From Allochromatium warmingii (GTDB taxonomy: Bacteria; Pseudomonadota; Gammaproteobacteria; Chromatiales; Chromatiaceae): a stretch of 34,146 bases of DNA. Every line of letters begins with the position of its first letter. Positions within the stretch are counted from its first letter, which is position 1. A program made the translations under genes and the position numbers. Shown piece after piece: positions 9,476 to 17,409 of the stretch. The notes below the pieces were generated by a model. It searched no databases. It saw only the letters and a list, made by a program, of their open reading frames with translations, and was not told the DNA's origin. The DNA lies in assembly GCF_900107145.1 (NCBI RefSeq), contig NZ_FNOW01000028.1, forward strand, positions 1-34,146, given 5' to 3'.

Positions 9476-9515
9476 AAAACGGCCCAGTCCGGCGCGGTGC
9501 GGACTGGGCCGTTTT
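9476..9515 (+). terminator. Strong bidirectional intrinsic terminator
   Basis: A 16-bp perfect stem (AAAACGGCCCAGTCCG with its complement) closes an 8-base loop. TTTTGTTT follows on the plus strand and an A-run precedes on the left, so it can stop transcription from both the RimB-like gene and the convergent gene at 9547-10080. Confidence 0.93.
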
Positions 9516-9546
9516 GTTTGGTGTCGAGCGTTTCGTGCTGCGTATC

Positions 9547-10080
9547 TTATTGGGCTTGCGGTGCCGGAGCGGTCGCAGGCGCTGACGGCTGGGCTGGCAT
9601 CGGATAAGCCTGAGCATAGGCGGCGCGACGCGCCTCACGCCACTGCTGCATTGCGGCGCGGCGCTCATCCATGCGCTGCTTGGCCTGAGCGCGATACCCG
9701 TCTAGCTCTTGGCGACGTGCGTCGAACGCTGGCCGCTCAGGATACTGCGGATATTGGCCAAATTCCGGGCGCTGGGGAAATTCCGGTGCCGCTGGATACT
9801 GACCGAATGCCGGCGGCGCAGGCATTTGCGGGAACTCCGGCGCGTTCATCATTGGCGGCGGGGTCGGGAACTCGGGGCGAGCCGGGCGCTGCTGCTGCAT
9901 CGCGTTCATCTGTTGCTCGGCAAACTGACGCTGGGCCTCGAACGCGGCTTGCATCGCCTGTTGGTGTTGCGCCATGACGGTTTGCGGATCAACCGGTTGA
10001 TAGGGTGCGGCGTACCACGCAAATGTTGTGGTTGCAGTTGTAGCGAGCGCCAGCGCCGCAGCGGTGTGAATGAGCTTCAT
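9547..10080 (-). CDS. Secreted Pro/Gln/Met-rich low-complexity protein, function unknown
   Basis: Not recognised. The 177-residue product starts with a clear signal peptide (about 1-21, TTFA then WYAAPYQP). The middle (about 30-70) is rich in Gln, Ala and Met, followed by Pro/Phe/Tyr-rich repeats of the form PEFPQ-MPAPPAFGQYP (about 68-118). A basic helical stretch (RRQELDGYRAQAKQRMDERR, about 121-155) and a Pro/Ala tail complete it. It is probably periplasmic or exported and partly disordered. The start ATG has a GGGT Shine-Dalgarno 7-8 bases upstream. It is a single-gene unit with its own terminator. The composition loosely recalls structural or sulfur-globule proteins, but their Gly/Tyr repeat motifs are absent. 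Confidence 0.75.
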   Translation of the reverse strand: MKLIHTAAALALATTATTTFAWYAAPYQPVDPQTVMAQHQQAMQAAFEAQRQFAEQQMNAMQQQRPARPEFPTPPPMMNAPEFPQMPAPPAFGQYPAAPEFPQRPEFGQYPQYPERPAFDARRQELDGYRAQAKQRMDERRAAMQQWREARRAAYAQAYPMPAQPSAPATAPAPQAQ

Positions 10081-10130
10081 TGAAATTACCCTTAACGTGT
10101 GTGTTGAGCAGGCGGACAGAGCCGGAAAAC

Positions 10131-10167
10131 TTGCTATTCAGTATATAAGAAAATTCTGAAATAGCAA
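10131..10167 (-). promoter_or_regulatory. Inverted repeat around an AT-rich -10-like core, upstream of the secreted protein gene
   Basis: TTGCTATTCAG (10131-10141) and CTGAAATAGCAA (10156-10167) are complementary apart from one extra base. They flank a 14-base A+T-rich core containing TATATA. The position is about 50-90 bases upstream of the 10080 start, which would suit an operator overlapping a promoter. The rest of 10081-10317 holds nothing else recognisable. Confidence 0.4.
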
Positions 10168-10317
10168 TAGGCGCTGGATGCGTCCAATAATATACACGCT
10201 AAAATGACAAGATCGCCGCCGGGCGGCAGCGAACGCATCGCGGTACAAACCGTCTTGACGCATTCAAAACTCGACCCGCACCGTCGGGATGCGCTACGCT
10301 GAAAGCACGTTTTCACC

Positions 10318-10751
10318 ATGCGGGTGACGGTTGCCCAGACAGGCTATGCAGACGACGCCCTACCCCCTATTCGGATGCAGCGATTCTGATTGTTGATGAT
10401 GAGCGCCCGAATATTTTATTACTGGAACGCTTGCTGAAGGCCAGCGGTTACACGAACATTTTGAGCACGGACGACCCGCGTACCTTCCCGTGCTCATGCT
10501 CACCGCCGAGCACGATCCCCGTGTCAAATTACGCGCCCTTGAATTGGGCGTGACGGATTTTCTGCTCAAGCCCTTTGATCGTGCTGAAGTCAGCAGCCGC
10601 GTGCGCAATATGTTGCAGGTGTGGTTTCTTAATAAGCGCGTCCGTCAACAAAATGCTGAATTAGAATCCAAAGTCCGTGAGCGCACGCAGGAGTTTTATG
10701 GTCGCGCTGCCGGAATTGCTGGAGATTCGGGCGCGTTATCGGGATGAGTAA
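10318..10751 (+). pseudogene. Decayed response regulator of the receiver-HD-GYP type
   Basis: Pieces of one protein are readable in shifted frames. An ATG at 10318 opens a leader whose frame shifts in a run of five C (10363-10367). After that comes the receiver start (AILIVDDERPNILLLERLL), broken off after STDDPRTF. The next piece resumes in another frame near 10488 at VLMLTAEHD and runs through LGVTDFLLKPFDRAEV and a coiled coil (NKRVRQQNAELESKVRERT). The segment that should carry the phosphoacceptor Asp is missing. After RERTQEF the catalytic HD-GYP domain is absent, and a short tail (VALPELLEIRARYRDE, frame ending at 10751) resembles the C-terminus of such proteins. This is at least one frameshift and two internal deletions, so it is non-functional as a phosphodiesterase. 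Confidence 0.75.
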
Positions 10752-10760
10752 GTGGGGAGT

Positions 10761-10795
10761 GGCCAGCTATCAGCTTGCAGCCGCCAGCTTGCAGC
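10761..10795. repeat. Degenerate AGCTG-type interspersed repeat
   Basis: Built from short units (GCCAGCTATCAGCTTGCAGC, then CCGCCAGCTTGCAGC) like those at 17372, 20171, 24074, 24163 and 25274. It lies between the decayed regulator and the DUF1841 gene. Confidence 0.55.
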
Positions 10796-10798
10796 AAT

Positions 10799-11230
10799 TT
10801 AGCGGTGCGTGTGACGCTGGATGCACTGGAAATAAGCGGCATCATCGAAGGCGCTGCCGCTGCGCTGAATGTTCCACAGTGCCTCGGCGAGACAGTCCAT
10901 GATCGCATGTTCGGCGCGGTGTGGGTCGCCATAGTGGGCGAGTAGGCGTTGATAGTGTGCGCGGATGCCGTGCGGTTGGTCGAGGCTGAGTTGATCGAGA
11001 ATGGTCAGGTGCAGCCCGAGATGTAAAAACGGATTGGTCTGGCCGAGTTCGGGCACAAAATCTTGATCGCGGGCGCGGTCGCTGTCTGCGAACCACTGTT
11101 GATACTCGGGATGTTGGCGAATGAGCATCACTAATTGCGCTTCGAGCGGTTCGAGCGGCGCATTGTGTTGGGCTTTCTGCCACGCATCGAGAAAGATTTG
11201 ACGGTGGGTTTGACGGTTGTTGCTAAACAT
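10799..11230 (-). CDS. DUF1841 family protein
   Basis: A 143-residue cytoplasmic protein of the proteobacterial DUF1841 family, function unknown. The start MFSNNRQTHRQIFLDAWQKA and the segment HPEYQQWFADSDRARDQDF, then NPFLHLGLHL, GIRAHYQRLL and AIMDCLAEALW, are characteristic. It is largely helical with no catalytic motif obvious to me. The ATG at 11230 overlaps the end of nth by 8 bp, so the two genes are almost certainly cotranscribed and translationally coupled. A longer frame from 11320 would overlap nth extensively and is rejected. Confidence 0.85.
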   Translation of the reverse strand: MFSNNRQTHRQIFLDAWQKAQHNAPLEPLEAQLVMLIRQHPEYQQWFADSDRARDQDFVPELGQTNPFLHLGLHLTILDQLSLDQPHGIRAHYQRLLAHYGDPHRAEHAIMDCLAEALWNIQRSGSAFDDAAYFQCIQRHTHR

Positions 11231-11864
11231 GGGCGGCGGTTTTATCAGGATATAAGCACAGATCGGCGATACAGCAGCTGGCGCAGTGCGGTTGACGAGC
11301 GGTACATATATAGCGCCCATGCAGAATCAACCAATGATGCGCATTGGCTAAAAATTCAGCGGGGATGCACGCCATTAGCCCGCGCTCGACGGCCAGCGGC
11401 GTTGCGCCTGGGGCGAGTCCAGTGCGGTTCGCAAGGCGGAAAATATGTGTGTCCACGGCAACCGTTGGCTCACCAAACGCCATGTTCAGGATCACATTCG
11501 CCGTTTTGCGCCCGACGCCGGGCAGGGCTTCGAGCGCAGCGCGATCATGCGGCACCGCGCCGCCGTGGTGCTCGATTAACTGCGCACAAGTCTGAATAAT
11601 ATGACGCGCTTTGCTGTTAAATAGCCCGATGGTGCGAATATAGGGCTTCAGTCCCACCTCGCCGAGGTTCAGGATCGCCTGCGGGGTGTTGGCGTGGGCA
11701 AACAGCGTCGTGGTCGCCTGATTGACGCTTTTATCGGTCGCCTGCGCCGAGAGGATGACGGCAATCAGCAACTCAAACGGACTGTGATGGCGCAGTTCCG
11801 TCGTCGGCGCGGGATTGGCCGCCCGCAGACGGCTAAACAGCGTGTGGCAGTGTTCGGGAGTCAT
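11223..11864 (-). CDS. nth: Endonuclease III (DNA glycosylase/AP lyase)
   Basis: It removes oxidised pyrimidines from DNA and cleaves the abasic site in base-excision repair. The 213-residue protein has the helix-hairpin-helix LPGVGRKTANV with catalytic Lys120, and the catalytic Asp138 in VDTHIF. A C-terminal 4Fe-4S motif C-X6-C-X2-C-X5-C is at 187, 194, 197 and 203. These are the same positions as in E. coli Nth, which supports the ATG at 11864 rather than the longer frame starting at 11897. It is the first gene of a two-gene unit with DUF1841. It is divergent from the lytic transglycosylase gene. Confidence 0.97.
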   Translation of the reverse strand: MTPEHCHTLFSRLRAANPAPTTELRHHSPFELLIAVILSAQATDKSVNQATTTLFAHANTPQAILNLGEVGLKPYIRTIGLFNSKARHIIQTCAQLIEHHGGAVPHDRAALEALPGVGRKTANVILNMAFGEPTVAVDTHIFRLANRTGLAPGATPLAVERGLMACIPAEFLANAHHWLILHGRYICTARQPHCASCCIADLCLYPDKTAAHV

Positions 11865-12011
11865 ATAGGCTGAATAAGGCTGATAGGCTTGAAACATCCG
11901 AAGAATGCTGTCAATCCTGAAACATCCTGTTCATCCTGTCTAGTCATCCTGCGCTCGGTCTGCCGCGAACGTAGCAGAATCCTTGATTGGCTGTGTAACA
12001 CGACCCAACTC

Positions 12012-12863
12012 ATGCACTCAAAACCACTTGCTCGCTTGGCTATCCCTCTGCTCGCGCTGCTGGTGCCGCTGGCGCTGCGTGCTGAGACTGAGCAGCCAGC
12101 CGCACCAACACTCGCGCCGGTGACGGTACCGCCGCCGACCACGCCGACGCCGACGCTGACACCCGACTCAGCACCTGTACTGGAACCCGCGCCGGTCGCG
12201 GAACCGGCTCGCCCCGTCCGTCCGACGCCGCCGGAACGTCCGCGCCCGAGTCGCGCTGAGGTACAGGCGCTGATTCCGGATGTCGCCCGACGGCATGGCG
12301 TCGAAGAAGCCTTGATTCGCGCCGTCGTCGCCGCCGAATCAAACTATAATGCACACGCCGTCTCGCCCGTCGGCGCAGTCGGATTGATGCAACTCATGCC
12401 GCCGACAGCCGCTGATTATGGCGTGACTTCGGTAGCGGATTTATTCGATCCGCGCATCAATCTTAATACCGGCACCCGTCATATTAAGCGCCTGTTGCGC
12501 AAATATAAAAATGATTATGGGCGCGTTATTATGGCTTATAACGCCGGTGAAGGCGTCGTGGATCGCACCAATAGCCAGGTCACGTATCAAGAAACGCTCA
12601 ATTACACCGAAGCGGTGATTCGTCATTATCGTCGCTACGGAGGCACGGCACCGACGCAAACTGCACTCGATCAAGTGCAAACCCTGCGCACGGTGCGCAA
12701 TACCAGTCAAGCGCGACGGCTATTGAAAAAATATCTCGATCCATCGCTGTTATCGCTCAAAGTTAAACCGACGCTGGATGTACGCTCATTAAATCCGGCG
12801 CTGCATGATGTCGGGCCGGAGAGCAAACCCATGTTTGAACTCAATACCACCGTCATTCGTTGA
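12012..12863 (+). CDS. Lytic murein transglycosylase, SLT (GH23) domain, periplasmic
   Basis: It cleaves peptidoglycan glycan strands, forming 1,6-anhydro-muramyl ends. The 283-residue protein has a signal peptide (1-24, ending LRA), a long Pro/Thr/Ala-rich periplasmic linker (about 28-80) and a single SLT catalytic domain (about 82-210). The catalytic Glu109 lies in AAESNYNAHAVSPVGAVG, followed by LMQLMPPTA and the MAYNAGEG motif. A basic C-terminal extension follows. The ATG at 12012 begins the signal peptide; the open frame upstream to 11889 overlaps the nth region and looks spurious. The downstream unknown gene starts 20 bp after the stop. Confidence 0.9.
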   Translation: MHSKPLARLAIPLLALLVPLALRAETEQPAAPTLAPVTVPPPTTPTPTLTPDSAPVLEPAPVAEPARPVRPTPPERPRPSRAEVQALIPDVARRHGVEEALIRAVVAAESNYNAHAVSPVGAVGLMQLMPPTAADYGVTSVADLFDPRINLNTGTRHIKRLLRKYKNDYGRVIMAYNAGEGVVDRTNSQVTYQETLNYTEAVIRHYRRYGGTAPTQTALDQVQTLRTVRNTSQARRLLKKYLDPSLLSLKVKPTLDVRSLNPALHDVGPESKPMFELNTTVIR

Positions 12864-12883
12864 AATTACCACCTGTTATCAAA

Positions 12884-13330
12884 ATGAACCCGACGCTCCA
12901 AAAATTGCGCCAAATCGCTCAAAATAGCACCCTGAGCGCCGAAGACATGGTCACCCGCAAACGCGAATTGCACGCCTCTTGCGCGGAATTAGCAGCACCA
13001 CTAGTGCAGGCATTTCGTGATGTGCAAGGTGAATTTGTACGCATTGCCATGCTCAGACGCATCTGGCCAGATGATTACGATCAGCGTGATGATCACGTCG
13101 CCGGATTATTACTCGATTGGATTGGGCCAGAATCCGCGCCACAGGGATTAAAATTAGCTATGCCGGGCGGCTCGCTCACCTTTGAAGTCGCGCTCAAACG
13201 CGATGGTTCAGCGGTTTTTACCTGCGTGCGCGATACGCTCGGGCAGCGTCCGGCAATGATGGACTTTGCCAATCGGGATGATTGGCTGGAGTTTTTTTAT
13301 AAATCTATTGCGGAATTAGTTGAACTGTAA
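12884..13330 (+). CDS. Conserved-looking protein of unknown function
   Basis: Not recognised. The 148-residue soluble protein has no signal peptide or membrane segment. The N-terminal half is helical and charged (MVTRKRELHASCAELAAP, FRDVQGEFVRIAMLRRIWP); the C-terminal half reads as strands followed by an aromatic acidic end (DDWLEFFYKSIAELVEL). The ATG at 12884 is preferred over an in-frame TTG at 12860, which would overlap the transglycosylase stop. It sits 20 bp after the transglycosylase and 20 bp before the OmpA-type lipoprotein, so an operon concerned with the cell envelope is plausible, but its own role is unknown. Confidence 0.75.
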   Translation: MNPTLQKLRQIAQNSTLSAEDMVTRKRELHASCAELAAPLVQAFRDVQGEFVRIAMLRRIWPDDYDQRDDHVAGLLLDWIGPESAPQGLKLAMPGGSLTFEVALKRDGSAVFTCVRDTLGQRPAMMDFANRDDWLEFFYKSIAELVEL

Positions 13331-13350
13331 CGAATTTAGAGGGCAAAAGT

Positions 13351-14037
13351 ATGACTCGCTTCAATACGAAACCGCTGATTGTATCCGCGACACTGGTCGC
13401 ATTGATAAGCGGTTGTGCAACCAATAACACAGGCTTAACCCAAACCGGACGCGGGGCCGCGATTGGCACTGCCGCTGGAATCGCTGCGGGTGCGTTGATT
13501 GGCTCGCGTAGCGGCAACGCTGGCAAGGGCGCATTGATTGGCGCAGTTGGCGGGGCACTGCTGGGCACGATGGTTGGTTCGTATATGGAAAAGCAAAAGC
13601 AGGATTTTGAGCGGGAATTAGCGCCCGAAATTGGGAATGGCGTGATTCGTGTGCAAAAACTGCCCGATTATCAATTGCTTGTCGGCATGACTGGCACCAC
13701 AGCCTTTGAGCTTAATTCGGATCGGATTCAGCCGAGTTTTTATAGCACGCTCGATAAAATTGCGGCGATTGTGCGCGAATACGGCAAGACTCAATTAAGT
13801 GTTTCCGGCCATACTGATAGCACGGGTTCAGCGGATTATAATTTGGCGCTCTCAGAACGACGCGCTGCTGCTGTGCAGAATTATTTAGAACGCGGTGGCG
13901 TACTACCGCAGCGGATTTATTCAGCCGGTTTTGGGATGAATCAGCCGATTGCAACGAATGCCAACGAGCAAGGGCGACGGTTGAATCGGCGGGTTGATAT
14001 TGTGATTTTGCCGATTGTTGAGAATGAAGGGGTTTAG
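13351..14037 (+). CDS. OmpA-family outer-membrane lipoprotein with glycine zipper (YiaD-like)
   Basis: A 228-residue lipoprotein that probably anchors the outer membrane to peptidoglycan. The lipobox LISGC gives Cys22 as the lipidated residue. A glycine-zipper region (about 34-80, GRGAAIGTAAGIAAGALIG and GALIGAVGGALLG) follows, then an OmpA C-terminal peptidoglycan-binding domain (about 115-225). This domain has the signature SGHTDSTGSADYNLALSERRA and the terminal GRRLNRRVDI. The start has an AGAGGG Shine-Dalgarno about 8 bases upstream. The layout matches YiaD-type proteins. It closes the three-gene envelope cluster and is followed by REP-like palindromes and a terminator. Confidence 0.9.
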   Translation: MTRFNTKPLIVSATLVALISGCATNNTGLTQTGRGAAIGTAAGIAAGALIGSRSGNAGKGALIGAVGGALLGTMVGSYMEKQKQDFERELAPEIGNGVIRVQKLPDYQLLVGMTGTTAFELNSDRIQPSFYSTLDKIAAIVREYGKTQLSVSGHTDSTGSADYNLALSERRAAAVQNYLERGGVLPQRIYSAGFGMNQPIATNANEQGRRLNRRVDIVILPIVENEGV

Positions 14038-14053
14038 GGGCGTGTTGTTCTGG

Positions 14054-14075
14054 TGACGAAGCTCTAGCTTCGTCA
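14054..14075. repeat. REP-like palindrome
   Basis: TGACGAAGCT and AGCTTCGTCA form a perfect 10-bp stem around a 2-base loop (CT). It is the same family as 14094-14119, 17336-17359 and the interrupted copy at 33901. It lies directly after the OmpA-type gene. Confidence 0.8.
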
Positions 14076-14093
14076 GGGTTATCTAAAAGCAGC

Positions 14094-14119
14094 AATCACG
14101 AAGCTGAAACTTCGTGATT
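14094..14119. repeat. REP-like palindrome, second copy
   Basis: AATCACGAAG and CTTCGTGATT form a perfect 10-bp stem with a 6-base interior. It lies 18 bp from the first copy, giving a REP doublet between convergent transcription units. Confidence 0.75.
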
Positions 14120-14153
14120 AAAAACATCCTAATCTCACAATCAAACACACAAA

Positions 14154-14176
14154 AAACGCGGCTCAAGGCCGCGTTT
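14154..14176. terminator. Bidirectional terminator between the OmpA-type gene and cydX
   Basis: AAACGCGGC and GCCGCGTTT pair over 9 bp around TCAAG. An A-run precedes the stem and a T-rich stretch (TTTGTATTTTGTATTT) follows it, so it can end transcription from both sides. Confidence 0.85.
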
Positions 14177-14207
14177 GTATTTTGTATTTAGAGCTGCTGA
14201 CAGCTAA

Positions 14208-14327
14208 TCACTCTGGGCAGTGATCATCGGCTGTGCTCCGACATTGATCGGATTCATACCAGAGCACGTTGATAATGCCAAACGCCAGCGCCAGCAAGAC
14301 GCCTAAAATCCACGAAAAATACCACAT
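14208..14327 (-). CDS. cydX: Cytochrome bd oxidase small subunit CydX
   Basis: A 39-residue single-span membrane protein of the CydX/YbgT family, needed for stability and activity of the bd oxidase. The start MWYFSWILGVLLALAFGIIN is diagnostic, followed by VLWYES and a short hydrophilic Cys-containing tail. The ATG has an excellent GAGGAG Shine-Dalgarno 8 bases upstream. It lies 36 bp downstream of cydB on the same strand and so completes a cydA-cydB-cydX operon. Confidence 0.93.
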   Translation of the reverse strand: MWYFSWILGVLLALAFGIINVLWYESDQCRSTADDHCPE

Positions 14328-14363
14328 CGGTTGCTCCTCGCTGAATGCGGGAAATGGGCATAC

Positions 14364-15506
14364 TCAATATGCCAGATGATCCTGAGCGCGGATTTCTTCT
14401 ACTGTCACCCGTCGCCACATCTTCGTATACGTCCAGGTGGTGTAGCCGATAATCAGCGGCACAAAAATCACCGCCGCCCAGAACATCACCGACAGCGTTA
14501 AATGACTCGATACCGCATCCCAAGCAATTAAACTGCTATTGGGATTGGTGCTCGACGGCATAATAAACGGAAACATCGCCGCGCCTGCGGTCATAATAAT
14601 GCCGGTTAGCCCCAAACTGCTGGCCGCTAATCCCCAACCGGCACGATTTGACATCGAGGCCAATATCGCTAAACCCATGCCGGCAAATCCAAGCAGCGGG
14701 AAAATCAGCGTCCAGGGATGCGCGGCATAATTGGCCAGCCAGCCGTAGCCTTCGCGGATGACTGCTTTCGTCAGTGGATTGGGGGTCGCATCGAGCGCCG
14801 GCATCGACACCACCTTGTAGCCTTCAACCCCAACCGTCAGCCACACGCCCGCCAACGCAAAGGCGACGATGGTGGCTAAACCAGCCTGTTTTGCCACGAC
14901 TTGCGCCCGACTCGAAATCGGCTCGGCAGTGCGCAGTTGCAGCCAGATTGCGCCGTGCATCACCAACATGCCGAGGCTGACTAACCCGACGAGCAGCGCG
15001 AAGGGATTGAGCAGTCCGAAGAAACTGCCGCTGTAATAGGGGCGCAAAAATTCATCGAGATGAAAGGGCACGCCCTGTAGCAGATTGCCGAACGCGATGC
15101 CGAACACCAGCGCCGGTACTGCACCGCCGATGAACAAGCCCCAATCCCAGGCATTGCGCCAAGTGGGATTGGCAATCTTGCTGCGATAATCAAAGCCGAC
15201 CGGCCGGAAAAATAGCGCAAATAGCGCCAGCAGCATCGCAAAGTAAAAGCCAGAAAAAGCCGTGGCGTAGACCAGCGGCCAGGCGGCAAAGATCGCGCCG
15301 CCAGCCGTAATCAGCCAGACTTGATTGCCGTCCCAATGCGGGCCGACGGTGTTGATGATGACGCGCCGTTCTTCATCGGTTTTGCCGAGGAAAGGCAGCA
15401 GGGCACCGACGCCCATATCCAGCCCATCGGTGACAGCAAAGCCGATAAACAGCACCCCCACCAGCACCCACCAAAGAAATTTCAGCGTTTCGTAGTCAAG
15501 GATCAT
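14364..15506 (-). CDS. cydB: Cytochrome bd ubiquinol oxidase subunit II
   Basis: The 380-residue integral membrane partner of CydA in the quinol-oxidising, oxygen-reducing bd oxidase of the inner membrane. It has the typical start (YETLKFLWWVLVGVLFIGF), the AVTDGLDMGVG motif, NTVGPHWDGNQVWLITAGG, and about eight to nine hydrophobic segments. The ATG at 15506 has AGGAG 10 bases upstream. It begins 16 bp after cydA, so the genes form one operon. Confidence 0.97.
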   Translation of the reverse strand: MILDYETLKFLWWVLVGVLFIGFAVTDGLDMGVGALLPFLGKTDEERRVIINTVGPHWDGNQVWLITAGGAIFAAWPLVYATAFSGFYFAMLLALFALFFRPVGFDYRSKIANPTWRNAWDWGLFIGGAVPALVFGIAFGNLLQGVPFHLDEFLRPYYSGSFFGLLNPFALLVGLVSLGMLVMHGAIWLQLRTAEPISSRAQVVAKQAGLATIVAFALAGVWLTVGVEGYKVVSMPALDATPNPLTKAVIREGYGWLANYAAHPWTLIFPLLGFAGMGLAILASMSNRAGWGLAASSLGLTGIIMTAGAAMFPFIMPSSTNPNSSLIAWDAVSSHLTLSVMFWAAVIFVPLIIGYTTWTYTKMWRRVTVEEIRAQDHLAY

Positions 15507-15522
15507 TGCGGCGGTCTCCTGC

Positions 15523-17139
15523 CTAGTCGAGCGGTTTCTGCGGAGCGGTTGTCGGCGTCATGCCGTCGCCGATCTCAGCCGCGTGATGCGCGGGATGCTC
15601 GTGATGATAACGTCCGGTGTGCAGCGAACTCGGGCCGAGCCGCGCAAACTTGAACATCAGATACATCTCGATGATGAACAACAATGTGTAGAAGATGATG
15701 AAGCCGGTCAGACTCATCAGGATGTCATTGGCAGTCAGACTCGACACGGCAATCGAGGTCGGTAAGACCTCACCGATAGCCCAGGGTTGGCGGCCAAATT
15801 CCGCGACAAACCAGCCGGTTTCTACCGCAATCCAGGGTACCGGAATGCTGTAAAGAAACAGCCGCAACAGCCAGCGTTTCTGTTCCAGCACGCGCTTGGC
15901 GTTGTAATAAAAGCCGAGTGCTAACAGCAGCAACATCCACACGCCCGCGCCGACCATGATGCGGAATGTCCAAAACAGCGGCGCGACCTCGGGAATCGAG
16001 TCCTTGACCGCGAGTTGAATCTGCTCTTCGGTCGCCTGTGCCGGATTGTCGGTGTACCGCTTCAGCAACAAGCCGTAGCCAAGATCTTTTTTATGCTCCT
16101 CGAATGCGGCGCGATGTTCGGGTGTGTCCGCGCCATTGCGTAGCTGTTGCAGATAGTCATAGGCAATCATGCCACTGCGAATCCGCACCTCATGTTCAGC
16201 CATTAGGTTTTTGAGGCCCGGCACTTCGGTATCCAGCGAGCGGGTGGCGATCAAGCCGAGTAGCCAAGGAATTTTGATCGCGTTATGGGTTTCCTCATCG
16301 GTATTATTCGGATTGCCATAGATCGTGAACGCTGCGGGCGCGGGTTCGGTGTGCCATTCGGCCTCAATTGCCGCGAGCTTGACTTTTTGCACATCCCCGA
16401 CTTCATAGCCGGATTCATCACCCAGCAAAATAACCGAGAGAATCGAGGCCAGACCAAAGCCGATAGCCACCGAGAACGAGCGTTTCGCAAAGGCCAGATC
16501 GCGCCCCTTAAGCATATAAAACGCGCTGATACCGAGCACGAACATCGAAGCCGTGACATAGCCAGCGGCGACGGTATGAACGAATTTCACTTGCGCGACC
16601 GGATTAAACAGCAGCTCGCTAAAGCTGGTCATTTCCATGCGCATGGTTTCGTAGCTAAATTCAGAGCCGACCGGATTTTGCATCCAGCCGTTGGCGACCA
16701 GAATCCACAGTGCCGAGAGGTTCGAGCCAAGCGCGGTGAGGAAGGTGACTGTCAGATGCTGGCGCTTCGAGAGCCGCTCCCAGCCGAGGAAGAACAGACC
16801 AATGAAGGTCGATTCGAGGAAGAAGGCCATCAAGCCTTCAATGGCCAGCGGTGCGCCGAACACATCGCCGACATAATGACTGTAATAGGCCCAATTCGTG
16901 CCGAACTGAAACTCCATCGTCAGGCCGGTGGTGACACCGAGCGCGAAGTTAATACCGAAGAGCTTGCCCCAGAATTTCGTCATATCGCGGTAGATTTCAC
17001 GACCGGTCATGACGTAGACGCTCTCCATGATCACCAGGATCCAGGAGAGGCCGAGGGTAAGTGGAACAAACAGGAAGTGATACATCGCGGTGACGGCAAA
17101 TTGCCATCGCGACAGTTCGACCATCGTGCTGTCAAGCAT
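15523..17139 (-). CDS. cydA: Cytochrome bd ubiquinol oxidase subunit I
   Basis: The catalytic subunit of the high-affinity bd oxidase, which carries hemes b558, b595 and d. The protein has 538 residues. By alignment with E. coli CydA, all key residues are present with an offset of two: His21 (b595), Glu101 and Glu109, His188 and Met395 (b558), and Glu447 in the EFGRQPW motif. The Q-loop between them is long, as in the E. coli (L) subfamily, so this is a true quinol oxidase rather than a cyanide-insensitive CioA. The start has an AGGAGA Shine-Dalgarno 8 bases upstream. It is the first gene of cydA-cydB-cydX and is divergent from nifU across about 750 bp. Confidence 0.98.
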   Translation of the reverse strand: MLDSTMVELSRWQFAVTAMYHFLFVPLTLGLSWILVIMESVYVMTGREIYRDMTKFWGKLFGINFALGVTTGLTMEFQFGTNWAYYSHYVGDVFGAPLAIEGLMAFFLESTFIGLFFLGWERLSKRQHLTVTFLTALGSNLSALWILVANGWMQNPVGSEFSYETMRMEMTSFSELLFNPVAQVKFVHTVAAGYVTASMFVLGISAFYMLKGRDLAFAKRSFSVAIGFGLASILSVILLGDESGYEVGDVQKVKLAAIEAEWHTEPAPAAFTIYGNPNNTDEETHNAIKIPWLLGLIATRSLDTEVPGLKNLMAEHEVRIRSGMIAYDYLQQLRNGADTPEHRAAFEEHKKDLGYGLLLKRYTDNPAQATEEQIQLAVKDSIPEVAPLFWTFRIMVGAGVWMLLLLALGFYYNAKRVLEQKRWLLRLFLYSIPVPWIAVETGWFVAEFGRQPWAIGEVLPTSIAVSSLTANDILMSLTGFIIFYTLLFIIEMYLMFKFARLGPSSLHTGRYHHEHPAHHAAEIGDGMTPTTAPQKPLD

Positions 17140-17335
17140 GAATGATTCTCCTGAAAACCGTGACGGATGAGGTCGCGGGGAATGGCTACAGCGACGCTTG
17201 ACCGGTCGAGAGCAAGAGGGCTTACGAGGGGTCGCGCCGGTGGCAAAGACTATACCGAATCGCGCTGTTCGGGAATGGCTTGGGTCAGCTTATGAGCGTC
17301 CAGTCTGCTCCATTAAACTTGCCTAAACTTTTCTC

Positions 17336-17359
17336 ATCACAAAGCTCCAGCTTTGTGAT
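17336..17359. repeat. REP-like palindrome in the cydA-nifU gap
   Basis: ATCACAAAGCT and AGCTTTGTGAT form a perfect 11-bp stem around CC. It belongs to the same family as the palindromes at 14054 and 14094, with compensatory changes (CGAAGCT to CAAAGCT). Confidence 0.8.
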
Positions 17360-17371
17360 GTGGGGAACATC

Positions 17372-17390
17372 AAGCTAGAAGCTGGCCGCG
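17372..17390. repeat. Short AGCTG-type repeat
   Basis: AAGCTAGAAGCTGGCCGCG is a short relative of the repeats at 24163 and 20171. It sits 13 bp from the REP-like palindrome. Confidence 0.45.
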
Positions 17391-17393
17391 CTT

Positions 17394-17409
17394 TGTCCGC
17401 TTCACGACA
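17394..17409 (+). promoter_or_regulatory. TGT-N10-ACA, possible NifA-type upstream activator site
   Basis: TTGTCCGCTTCACGACAA contains TGT-N10-ACA exactly, the consensus for NifA binding upstream of nif promoters. It lies about 480 bp from nifU, further than usual. I found no convincing -24/-12 sigma-54 promoter after it: candidates near 17637 and 17736 have the wrong GG-GC spacing. It may be chance. Confidence 0.2.

Noticed and set aside
9547-10080. Sulfur globule protein
   Set aside because: Secretion and Pro/Tyr content are suggestive, but the Gly-Tyr repeat pattern of known sulfur globule proteins is missing.
16285-17145. 286-codon plus-strand frame antisense to cydA
   Set aside because: CydA on the other strand has every heme ligand in place; the antisense frame is a shadow.
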